NCBI RefSeq assembly: GCF_910592395.1
Contig: NC_088314.1
Coordinates: 9,238,001 to 9,302,000, forward strand
DNA from: Lineus longissimus
Taxonomy: Eukaryota > Nemertea > Pilidiophora > Heteronemertea > Lineidae
Direction: 5' to 3'
Length of the DNA stretch: 64,000 nucleotides
Shown: in pieces, positions 35,980 to 47,000 of the stretch
How positions within the stretch are numbered: the stretch's first letter is position 1
Layout: each line of letters starts with the position of its first letter
Position numbers and translations under genes: made by a program
Notes under the pieces: model-generated
Seen by the model: only the letters and a program-made list of their open reading frames with translations
What the model was told of the DNA's origin: nothing
The model's database searches: none

Positions 35980-36284
35980 GCAGGAAAATTAGTCCCCTGA
36001 AAAAGCATGCAAAATATCCCAAAAAAAATGTGGAAAGGGGCCTACTTTTCATTGGGGGTAGTCCAGATGTAATCCATGATTTATATTCCACCAAAACATG
36101 TTATTATTCACCTATTTATATTATTCACCTTTATGTTCAATGTTATGAAATATCCACTTCAATCATGTTAATCCACTTGCTTTGCATCACATAAAACTAG
36201 TGTACTCCTTCACTGAATTCAACACAAAAAAAGTCAAATCTAAATCTAAATCCACAATAAATGATTGTTTAATCCATAGAAGAA

Positions 36285-36944
36285 TTAATGCCAATGATGG
36301 CCAACATAGGGAATTCCTGGAGGGTTCGGATACAGTCCCCTAACCAATGTGATAACACAATCAGGGATAATTTCCCGGTCACTGGTACAGCTCCAAACAG
36401 TCTCATCTTCACCCATATTTTGCAAACTCCTCTGCTTTTTTTGAAGATAGCGATAATCCATCCATGCAGCCCTGTCCTTGAGCATCTTCCAATACCTCTT
36501 ATAAAAACCCTTTCTCAAAGTATTGTTTTTTTTCTTCGCTGCTTGACCAGCACCCAACCATCTGGGACGTTTGGTGGTGACACAAGGACGACAGTAACAG
36601 AGTGTACACTCTTCTCTGGCAAGGTCCGGCAGAATAAATCCATGCTCTCTTTCTTCATCGTGTCCACCTTGATTTACAGGGTCCAAGGGAGCCACATTGT
36701 TCCCAGCATCGCTGTCATGATCGTCTGAGCTATCCTCCATGTTAGGTCCATCAACTGTAGATGATGATGATGGCACAGGTTCAACAGCATCCTGGACTGA
36801 TTCAGTTCTGATACATTGTATCCCTTTATCCACCATTTGTGGTTCTGCTTCCACTAAGTCCATCCCATGAAAAGTGAAAATACCTCTTATCAATTCCCTT
36901 TCTTCCTCTGTGACATAAATTTGGTATAGCAATTTTTGAGACAT
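36285..36944 (-). CDS. Accessory ORF of the putative transposon: Cys-rich, unknown function
   Basis: 219 codons from the ATG at 36944; a longer open frame begins with TTG. An in-frame stop just upstream rules out simple splicing from the first ORF. An acidic, Ser/Asp-rich N-terminal half is followed by a CX2CXCX2C cluster (ECTLCYCRPC) and a basic conserved-looking stretch with KGFYKRYWKMLKDRAAW and, at the C-terminus, GLYPNPPGIPYVGHHWH. I have an impression that this C-terminal pattern recurs in uncharacterised proteins of marine invertebrates, but no function is known to me. It may be a zinc-binding partner of the transposase. It starts 144 bases after the stop of the upstream ORF. Confidence 0.7.
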   Translation of the reverse strand: MSQKLLYQIYVTEEERELIRGIFTFHGMDLVEAEPQMVDKGIQCIRTESVQDAVEPVPSSSSTVDGPNMEDSSDDHDSDAGNNVAPLDPVNQGGHDEEREHGFILPDLAREECTLCYCRPCVTTKRPRWLGAGQAAKKKNNTLRKGFYKRYWKMLKDRAAWMDYRYLQKKQRSLQNMGEDETVWSCTSDREIIPDCVITLVRGLYPNPPGIPYVGHHWH

Positions 36945-37088
36945 GGCAAAAAAGTTAGCATTCAAAGACTGGCTCTAGTCTAAGTGTGTGAGAAAAATCA
37001 GAGTCAGCAATTTCATCTACCTAACCCGAGCAATAGAATTGTCCTGAGTCAAGGGGGGATAGGTAGGCCTAATATAGGACTCAGATTA

Positions 37089-38900
37089 CTATGTATAGAA
37101 ACTTTGTATCCATTGCTCCCAAATATCTGACCAAAAATTAAATCTCTTTTTCTTTTTGATTTCTCGTCCCACCATTCGCCTTGGATTTCTAGAGTCCTTT
37201 TCCAGCACAGTGGACGTCACCTCGCTGTCTTGGTGCTCATTCCAGTCCAGGACTGACAAGTTGGTTCGGATTTGGTAGTTGGCCCTTTCGAATACGATTC
37301 TTTTGTTGTGATATTGGAGCAGAGAATTATTAAAACTTTCGACATAATGCGTATCCCTGCATCCAATGTAAAGATGCGGTGATTTATAAACCAACAGACT
37401 GTGAAGATACTTCTTGAGGGCTGCCTCTGCAGGGGCTGAAGATATTTCTCGCTTGCTGGGTTCATAGTCATGATCAGACCGACATGGGGACTCCTGATGA
37501 CAATTGGCATGATTGTTCTTATAGTGCTCAATCACATTATCTATGCTGGCTTTTAGTCTTTCTGTGTCCCCCTCACAGCGTTTGATGCACCAATATATAT
37601 GAGTTTTTACAGATGCTGACTTATCTGCCAAGTCAACAAACCAAGACCTTCCTTCTAAATATTTCCTCCCCTTTGTCAGTTTCGCCATTCCTTTGGCCAC
37701 ACCCTTTGTCATATGCCAGGTATCTAAAGAAGTAACGGTTGGGGAGCGTTCCACACGGACAAACTTAGTGATCGAGGCATTGTTATCATGTGAATGCACT
37801 CTGATTGGGACACTCTCTCTGTCAAAATATTCATAGATCCTCCGTGTTCCCACCATTTCGTGCCTTTGAGTGATTGGATCGTCATCTTTTGAAATTACCT
37901 CATTCTGTAGGACCTTATGCGTCTTTTCGCCCAGGCAGACAACATCAGTAAAGCGGGCATTTTTTCGCCAACAATGTCTAGCGTCAGTAGCAATGTCAAT
38001 ACCATCCAAGCCGGTACTTTCAACAGAAGCAGCAATTTCTTCCAACAAAGCATCTGATTTTGACTCCTTCACAACTCCATCCGTGACAGGAAGATACGAA
38101 TCTTGGAATTTAGTAAGTGTCTTGTCTCCCATTTTTCCAATGTCAGCTGCATCACATATACGTTCATACTGATTCGGCAGGATTCCTGAGACAAAGTAAC
38201 TATGGGCCATCCTTAGATTCACCGTAAATTTGCCTCCTTCCACATGGGGTGAAGTCGTCCAATATATGTTGTGTTTGCCTGTTTGGCAAGTGACATGAAA
38301 TAGACCGACATGGCCATCTCTTGCAGTTTTTTCCTCCCGGACTGCCATTTTTGATGTACATGTCCTGTGGTGCAAGCAAACTCTGTCCAACAAATTGTCC
38401 AAAGATTGAACTGTCATTAAATATATTGGTGATTTGGTTTCATTCTTCTGGCAGTATTGGTAAGAAGTGCCACTAGGTTCACTTTGGCATTTATCAGTTG
38501 ATGATGATGATGCATCTTCGTTGTCCCCCTCAAACGTGTTGTGCAGTTTATAAAAATCGACAAGTTCCTTCAAAAGCTGGTAATTGGTTATCTTTGAGGC
38601 AGTTCCTCCACCAAGATGTCTTTTTATGCCGTCTATGTCATCAAATAGGTTGACTTTTTCGTTTTCAGAATTCGCCTTGAATTCTAAGCATCCCCGAACG
38701 ATAAATGATGTCTTCTGGCTTTTTTCCTTCCTCTTTCGGACTTTCGAAGGACTGTCAGATGGGAATCTCTTCCTTGGGTTCTCCAAACGCTCCTTTTCTC
38801 TCGATCTTACAGGTACAGGAATTGGTGACGGATGTTCATTTGACGACCCTCCAGCAACTGATGCTGAACTCAGACTTTGAAAGTTTTCTTGTTCAGCCAT
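37089..38900 (-). CDS. Putative DDE-type transposase, 603 residues, uncharacterised family
   Basis: One uninterrupted 603-codon frame with a genuine ATG. The first ~70 residues are Ser/Pro- and Lys/Arg-rich, probably nuclear-targeting (KVRKRKEKSQK). A Cys/His-containing middle (CLHHRTC at 175-181) could bind DNA. The C-terminal half looks like an RNase H-type fold: IDIATDARH with Asp306 on a predicted strand, IRVHSHDNNAS with Asp372, LDTWHMTKG (393-400) and HYVESFNN with Glu521. The stretch between (RCEGD...HYKNNHANCH) may be an insertion domain. The D-D-E assignment is my inference from residue context, not from an alignment. I cannot place it in a named transposase superfamily. The encoded lysine-rich tail KKKKRFNFW is notable. 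Confidence 0.75.
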   Translation of the reverse strand: MAEQENFQSLSSASVAGGSSNEHPSPIPVPVRSREKERLENPRKRFPSDSPSKVRKRKEKSQKTSFIVRGCLEFKANSENEKVNLFDDIDGIKRHLGGGTASKITNYQLLKELVDFYKLHNTFEGDNEDASSSSTDKCQSEPSGTSYQYCQKNETKSPIYLMTVQSLDNLLDRVCLHHRTCTSKMAVREEKTARDGHVGLFHVTCQTGKHNIYWTTSPHVEGGKFTVNLRMAHSYFVSGILPNQYERICDAADIGKMGDKTLTKFQDSYLPVTDGVVKESKSDALLEEIAASVESTGLDGIDIATDARHCWRKNARFTDVVCLGEKTHKVLQNEVISKDDDPITQRHEMVGTRRIYEYFDRESVPIRVHSHDNNASITKFVRVERSPTVTSLDTWHMTKGVAKGMAKLTKGRKYLEGRSWFVDLADKSASVKTHIYWCIKRCEGDTERLKASIDNVIEHYKNNHANCHQESPCRSDHDYEPSKREISSAPAEAALKKYLHSLLVYKSPHLYIGCRDTHYVESFNNSLLQYHNKRIVFERANYQIRTNLSVLDWNEHQDSEVTSTVLEKDSRNPRRMVGREIKKKKRFNFWSDIWEQWIQSFYT

Positions 38901-39625
38901 TGTAAGATTCAGCTTTGATACACAGCCTACTATTGCATTATGTTTTCAAAGAATTACCTTTCTCCCCATCTCAAAATAAGGGATGGACTCTCCCAATCCT
39001 TCCTGCACCCTGATGTACTCAAAAACTGTTATAGTAGCACTTCAAAGACCTTTGGCATCTGGCAAAACCATCCCAATCCCATTTTCCCCCAGTAACACAC
39101 TTTGCCAGCTATCATTTGACTTCCTCAGGTCAAGAGTGCAATGAACTATAAATGATCTATCACCCCACCACCTCCAAGGAAGGGGGTGTATCATAGAAAA
39201 TGACTGAAAGACACCAGGATACAGGTATCACCAAGATAGGATGCACATCACCAAAACCTGAGATGACCCCTCAAAAACTCAAGAGTCTGTGGGCTAATAC
39301 TGTACCAGGATATCTCATGTGGAAGACTATCACATAACAGATTCTGCACATTGCCCTTGGTCATAAACCACAAATAAAACACAAATACTATGTGTGTGAA
39401 GAGATGAATTTTATCCAGGAAGTGCACCAAAACCACATTGTATTTCGTTACGAGTGACGTAGCAACCTATTTATACCTATCACCAAGACCTAAATACTGC
39501 CCACTCCGCTCAGCAGGATATCTACCTGGGAATACATTAACTCGTGGCCTGGCCACTAGCGGTACGTGTTTAAGATGTTTAAATTTCCCGCCGTAATCAT
39601 TATCATAGACGTCTAATTTTCCTGC

Positions 39626-41092
39626 TTGGTTCAGTCAGGTAAAATAGATCAAGAATGTCACAAAGTTCACAGAGTGAAGAAATATTATGCATAAAACATA
39701 AACCGGGCACTGATATAAGGCAACTGAAAGATGATATCGTGGTTCTCGTCATTGCCCTCACCTATAAATAAGGAGCCTGCACCAAAACAGTTCATCACTT
39801 TTACATAACTGAAATTTGTACAAAAATGAAAGATAATTTCCCCAGTAATCAATAATCAGACCCGTTGACAGGGCCAGAACAACAGAAAAACACAATCAAA
39901 AGTGAAGGGGTGAAGTTTAAACCCTGATGATGACAATATCCAATGCCTCACAAATTTTTCAGTTTTCAGGCCGATAAACAAATTTCAAAGATTTTGTGTT
40001 TTCCACCAGCAAAATCATAGTTTAATTGTTGAAGAAAGATGAAGGAAACCCTCACTCATTTCCTAAACTTGGCTGACAAGAACCATGAAATCATTTTACA
40101 TTGGCCTGATGAACAAATACTCGTAGGTTGAACAGGAAATTTAACAAAATTAGTCTTATTTCACTGGCCATGGCACCGCTGATTGAGATACTACTAATTA
40201 AAAACAAATGTACCATTCAATTTGCATGACACATTTTCACCCTTTTTGAAGTGTACATACTGTATGATGATTTGGCACTGAGAGTATTCAGCACATATTG
40301 ATCAACGAATAGATTATACATATTAAGTGCAGGAATGCCAAACTTAATTTACGATCTGAAGTAGTCGGAAGTAGATTTCGCTGGCAAATAGCTTCTACAC
40401 AGTATTTTTGAACCTTTATTTTGTACTTGTGCAGCGACACAATCTGGCATTCATGTAGGACAGAATGAGAAGCCAAGGCACTTGGCACACCTGAACAATC
40501 TCGTATATCAACGGTCTGTCACGACACTGCTATAAGTTCTGCACCAATTCTTCAAACACACTTGTTGCCAGAGCTGGTCACCTACGAGCTTGGTGTTTTA
40601 AAGCTGGCAATCACTGCCGAAGCCAATGTGAAAGATCACAAACACAACAGACAGATTTGAAACATAGACTGATATGAAAATTTGAAACATCTTTTGTCAC
40701 GACCAGGTGACAGTTGGCTCAGTTGCGTAATAGTGCTTGAAATTTTGTGACAAATTGACTATTGTGTCAAAAACAATTTGGCCTTTCTTTGGTGAAGGTT
40801 GTAAATTGTGCAATTATCAGTGTAAGTGACCAGCAAGCATGAGCCTTACGCTGTTATCTGTGACAAATATTGCCGCGGAGAGCAAGATTGTCTGCTAACA
40901 GGTAATTGCTGGGTAAGACATTTATCACAGGTTGCAGCAATGACTAATTCTTCTTGCAGTTTTGTCTAAAGCGATAAGTATTGCAGGTCAAGCGAGTCTG
41001 CACCAAAAATTTCTTGTTTGTGGAGCGCTTTAGGGGTGCAATAATGGCTTGAAATCAAAACACAGATGATCATGAATCCTGTCTGCCTTGGA
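39626..41092. other. Downstream flank of TBC1D22, including probable 3' UTR
   Basis: No gene supported. A minus-strand AATAAA lies at 40415-40420, about 675 bases past the TBC1D22 stop, and is a plausible polyadenylation signal. The rest is AT-rich without recognisable repeats. Confidence 0.4.
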
Positions 41093-44000
41093 CTATGTGC
41101 TCTTTGACAAGTGATTTGGTGCGTCTGCAAACATGTACTTGAGTTTATAAGCTTCGGCAAGCAAGAGTCCTATTTCTTCGTCTCCCCAGTTGTGTGTCGG
41201 TAAGTTTTGAAGCATCAACATCAGACCCTGAAGAAAGGTAAAATATCGTTACTGTGCTACAGAACTAAATTTAAAACAAAGGAGCAGGTTTTCGCATTGA
41301 CTCAGTATCAGGGGACTTCGAACTCAGAAACACAAGATTCCCAGAACCGCATTAATGCTCAGAGATCCAGAACTTGATTCTCTAGGGTGATCTGAGGTAC
41401 AAACATGTTCTGAATCGTAGTAGCTCAATTTTGCTTTTGAAAACTACTCTCAGTACTATGACAGTCTCCAATGAGACTCACTGAGGGGCCTAGCAACAGC
41501 CACAAGAGCCCAGATGCACAATACCTCAACTGCAAGGAATCATAAAAGTGACCACGGTGGGAGTCCAACCAACTACCCCTCTATCGTCAGGTAGAGTATC
41601 CACCGTCAGTGACACATGGAGATAAATGTGAAGATTATCTCATGTGATTTTGCATAAAATAGAAATTGTAAAATATACCTGAAAATCTCTCTCCCTCAGA
41701 AGATCATGAGAAAATCTGACTAGAAATGAGGCACAAACGTAGAGATGAAAACTAGCGAATCCTTCTGCCTCGGACTGAAATAAAAGAAAAATCCATCAAA
41801 AATCAATCAATCTATCAATTTGCATTTTGTGGTCCTTACTAATCTCAGCTGTAATAACCTTGGACTGAACCACTGAGCTTTGACAGCAACAACACAAAAG
41901 TGAGTGACCCTGAGGATCCGTCATAAGCGAATTGTGGTTTTAAATACTTTTTGATTGCTTCCATATTTCGCACCAACCCAAGCGGTCATGGTTGCGTTAC
42001 CATAACGGCTGAATTCAAAATGAGGCTGCGTTGGCGCTTAGTCCATTTACAAAGTAAAATGCGATTAATTCTAAAGGTGTTTTAAAAATCTTTACCTGAT
42101 ATGTATCCCATAACCGTATCGTACACCTAAGCGGTATCTCCCGCATCAGCAAGTTGTTCATCCACCGAAAACTAAACTGCAAGAACTCTACCTGATGGTC
42201 TTCCAAGTGGTCATGTAAGGAAGCTGAAATATAAAGAAAGTTAGAATCAGTAATTTCGGATTTACCAATGGTGGGTGGTGACTTGGGCAACCACAAAAAC
42301 TGTGACATCAAGATTGCAGACCTGCCTCAACTGGTACTTAAGATACATCTCAAACATCAGATTGGAAGACAGGATCAAATCGGGCCAGCTTCACCAGAGC
42401 TATGATCGAGCGTATTTACGGAATGACACAAAGGCCTGCTGTGGGAAGACGACCAATCTATATCTACCCACCATTTATTCTTTTGACGAGTTCCTTGAGG
42501 GCCTTCACTTTGAGCTGGATCCCAGGCTGAGCAAACGTGTAATTGTCCTGTATTCCGTCCAGCAGTTTCGATAAGCACCAATAGCAGTCAGCTTCGATTA
42601 TATTCAACTTGTCCTTTGGCAGTTGATTTAGATCACAGTTATCAGATTCGATATCTGAAGTGGAAAGACAAACCTAGTACTACATTACAATATTCAAAGA
42701 TTTTTCATTTTTCAGGCGGCCATGCTTATTTCATTTGTCAGATCACGGAATCGCTGCACATCAAAATCCAAAAGTGAAAAAAAATATTCAACAGTATAAT
42801 TTTCACTTGACTTTTTTTGTTTGCTGCTAATTTTCAACATGAAGACAATTCTCAATTCCCACTGATCGTCAATGATTGACCGACACGTGTGCAAGTGTAA
42901 GTCCCAGAATTTTTTTTGTCGTTTTAATCCCCCAACGCACCCAGTATGCCTTGCACTAACATCCCAACAGACATGCCTGCTGATTACATTCACCATGGAC
43001 GGTCCTTTTCTCAAAATGACTTACCGCAGTCCGCAAAGTCAAAAATGACTTACCACAGTCTGCAAAGTCAAAAATAACTTACCACAGTCTGCAAAGTCAA
43101 AAATGACTTACCACAATCTGCAAACCCAAAAATGACTTACCACAGTCCGCAAACTCAAAAATGACTTACCGCAGTCCGCAAACTCAGAGAGAAACACAAC
43201 GAAGAAAGGCGTGACAAGGTCGTTCATGCCCTGCACATAACCGCTCGCAGGATGTCGAATTGCCCAGATGTATAAAATTCTTTCAAATATCTGAAGATAA
43301 AGGAAGATGTTATTAACGCATTATCCAAACGTTGTCAGTCATAATCAATGTGGGATCAATTTATGACAGGTGGCAAACTTAAATGCAAGAGATCAAACTC
43401 TGTTTTGGAAATGTCATAAGGATTCGAAGGTGAACTGAAAATCATGTGAATAAAACGCTATCGGGAACATTTGTACCAATTATGTTGTAACTCAGTGAGA
43501 TAGAACTTACAAATTCAGCCTTTAACATGGTGATGAATTGATTGGCCATACTGGAGTGGGCAATAGATTACCAAACACAATTGACCCATCCTCTTGCAAA
43601 CAGGGCCTACCACACGACTTCTCCTTACGCATGTTTCCGATGTATCGAATGAGATGCCCCATATTGTCAGGATGCAATTGACCCGCCCATTCTTTTGTGA
43701 CTGGTGAAACAGAGGTGTGTAATGGCTGTTCACCTAGTCTTTCTCTCCTAGATAGAAATAGAAGGGCGCAGCTGCCAGTTGCTTCTCTAAAAGTACTGCC
43801 TGCCCTTTTCAGAAGAGCTCATACATTTGCTATTACAGATGGGGACTAACTTTTGTGCTTGGGATAAACTGAGAACAGTGCAAACACAAAACTGCCTACC
43901 TCGAAATTATTCACGGTGCTTAATCCTGGACATAAAGGTGTCATATCGCCTATAATATTGGTCCCCAAGTAGTTGGCTTCCAGCCCGTTACTTTTGAAAC

Positions 44001-47000
44001 CACCCCGTAAATTATCAACACGCCACCTACCTCCTCTATCGGCCGTCGATTCGTCAACACCGACATCCGACATAAATCTTTCTGTATCTATAAATAGAAC
44101 ACCAAATAAGATGCTACAATCACGACAGACAGACGACAAGAGCAACGACCAGAGGTTTCCGTCAGGCCATGCGATCAGATTGCTACTCTACCAGTTACTT
44201 GTGCAAAAAACAACTGTAGTCGGAAGTTCATGCAACGATTGACATGTTTTGCCAATGATGAAGGGGACTTCTGATACTTCCCTGCAGATGGCCAGTGAGA
44301 CACGAATGTTTTTAGAGCCAGTGCAAACATTCCACGACAATGCCCAGAGCTGATGATGTAAATGTATCACCATCGTCTCCAATCAAAGACAAAATTGTGT
44401 AAAAACTAACTTTTTTTATCGATCCAAAATTGTTTTGTTCGTGCGTGATTTCGCTCAAAAATCTTGTCATATCTGTCATAAATCTTGGCGATTACTTTTG
44501 AAGTTGTTCAGGGAGGGTCTATCATTATGAGACAGGGAATTCTCAACCAATTCAATGAACTTCCGTTTCGCTATGTTTCTCAAAAAGTGAAATCTAACGA
44601 GAGAGTATAAACAAACTTGCATATTGTTGGTGATTTTGGGGAAGGTATAAAAGTTACATCAAAAACAATATTTACACCAGTTTCATGCAACACTACATGT
44701 AGTCATGCATCTATCTTACATGCTGAATGATCTTTGAGGGTATTTCAAAATGAGTATTGCAATTTAAGGTACCTTTGGTTTGTTTTTGTGTGACAAGATG
44801 AATTTCTCATCATGCCATTTATGAATACTGTGTTATAACAAAAATATCAGCTGGTAGAGTAACACTCTTGTTTCTACAAAATGTGTGAGAGTGGTTCAAG
44901 GAGAATGAGAAAGACTTTCGCTAATAGCAACCCAAATAATAAAGGCAGTTCTCAAGGGTAGAGCTAAAATTTACACCAAAACCAAGGTGGCTGCCGAGGT
45001 TTTGGCAATGTTTGGGCAAATGACTACTTCACCCAAGTGGCGTTTTGTGAGACGACCAGTACGAACTGGGAGGACAAAATTACAATTCTATAACACTTCA
45101 AAGATACATTTCAGGCATAATCTTTTGACGAATTTCATACCAAATAGGTCATGGCTTTCGCGCCAAAATCACGTCATAGATATAATCATAAAACATTGTA
45201 ACCAATGTGTTTCAGCATTTAGTTTCAAGATCAGTATAAATCTGCATTCAGGGTGCCTTGTTAATTTTTTGGGGGATGATTCTCATTCCCCCCAGAGCCA
45301 CCCGCAAGTGAATTGTGCCAACGTCTCCTCTGGTCCCTGCAGCATGCACTGAAACACCACTAACCTCCTGTGCAACCTTTTGCTGAAAGAGGGGGACGAG
45401 GGGGTTCATTCGTGGAATGTCAATGTGAATCTGCAAGGAAAGAGGGGTTATGCAACCGCAGGGTAATCGACATGGTTCCAGATCGTTAATAGTTAGTAGG
45501 CATTTTTAGTAGCATAGTGTTAGAGCTGATTTGTACAGCGGCAGCCTTAGACCTACAAGCCTGACAGAAATTTGGGATCTGTCAGCATGCGTCTGACTGA
45601 TACATGATTCCAAGGCTGGCCCCAGACTGAACGCCATGTTTGTTGCAAGAGTGATATAACCTGGGTGGATAATTTCGAGGTGAGTTCTCCCCTGTCTGAC
45701 ATCATGGAAGTAGCCCTCTCTAACTGCCACCCACCTCGGTGCTTGACTATGTGTCGTTCCAGACGTCGGCCATTACCTCATTGGAACCATGTATTACAAG
45801 TTCATGAGAACAGTGTGGAATTTGTCAGATAGGTCAGGTTGGACATTATTTGAACAAGAACAAAACAAACAAAGCTCTACAGAAGTAAGTATTATCAATT
45901 CCAGCCCATCAGAACACTTGACTATCAACAGCCTAGGTTACACACACTCTGATAAAAGAGCACTGTATGTAACCCCATGCCCTATGCCCTTTTGAAATAC
46001 TGGCAAACAAATTACATGTACGAAACTATATGATAAAGTAAATGCACTTTTGATTGAAATACCCTCAAGGATCAAATATTTCATTCAGGATAGCATTACA
46101 TGCTGACTTACAAATACTTTCGTTCGAGCGAGCAATCACAAATCGTTCAAGTTGCAGTGATAAATATAAACCTTGTACCCCTCCCCCTCACCGTCACCAC
46201 TCATTTTGTTTCACACTCTGGCTCATCTGTAGCCGCCTCATTCTAGTGTCAGCATCTCACACAGAAACGTGTCAAATGACTGCTAGAGAGGGGCTTTGAG
46301 ACAATTTTCAATGAAGGAAATCCTGTAAAATTAAGTATGCATTTCCATTCACCTGTCTTGGTACAAGACCCATGCATGTTACATGTACTATCAATATACT
46401 TTCACTGCTAAAAATGACTAAAGGGTTTTAAAACACAAACTAACTGAACTTAAAATATTCTATTTATTGTACAGAGACAGAGTACCTTCGAACAGAAAAA
46501 CCAATGCAACGTGTACACTTCATTCATTTTCAAACACCCTGTATATAAGTAGACACGCACCACTTGCTCGAAAAGCCAAAATACCCACGATGCACAGGCA
46601 AACAAACAAAACATTAAATTAATAAAATCAACGATAGTATTTTTGTACCATAGAGATACCAAGAAATCATATCATAATAATTTCCAACTTATGTCTGCTA
46701 TGGACCTTTTTAATTAAGAAGTTAGACACCCAATGCCAATATTAGAAGTGCTGACCTATTAAAAGCACAAGACAAATGTTGAGCTGAGAAGGCAACATCA
46801 AAAAGTTTACAAACTTTCCAAATCTACATGTAGCAATATTTTAGTAAGTTTAGAATGACTTTAATGATGTCACAACAACTGCTACTGTCCTAAATATCCC
46901 TTTGTTGGCACTTTTGCCAGGTGCAAACGCTGCAATTTTTGTCCAGTTCTCAGCAACAAAAGTCACAGCGTGAGCTTTTCTGGACACAGGACGTAACCTG

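Larger units (their letters stand above)
35980..39625 (-). mobile_element. Putative two-ORF DNA transposon with 13-bp terminal inverted repeats
   Basis: Two intronless minus-strand ORFs (38900-37089 and 36944-36285) are bracketed by a perfect inverted 13-mer, GCAGGAAAATTAG at 35980-35992 and its complement at 39613-39625. I found no flanking target duplication of convincing length (TTGT against TTGG at best), so the boundaries are provisional. The lack of introns, in contrast to every host gene here, the serial ORFs and the transposase-like residues support a mobile element. It lies in the tail-to-tail space between C3orf18 and TBC1D22. Confidence 0.6.

Noticed and set aside
36945-37088. Intron joining the two transposon ORFs into one protein
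   Set aside because: The candidate acceptor TTAG is followed by an in-frame TAG for the downstream frame, so the two ORFs look independent.
43900-44081. Possible 182-nt cassette exon in TBC1D22 intron 7 (minus strand), with AG acceptor and GTAGGC donor and a long open frame
   Set aside because: Exons 7 and 8 join in phase 0 without it and match the family with no gap. 182 nt would shift the frame, and the open frame needs a different entry phase. No family similarity seen.
44987-45352. 121-codon plus-strand frame within TBC1D22 introns
   Set aside because: Starts with an alternative codon, has no recognisable domain and is antisense to a well-supported gene.
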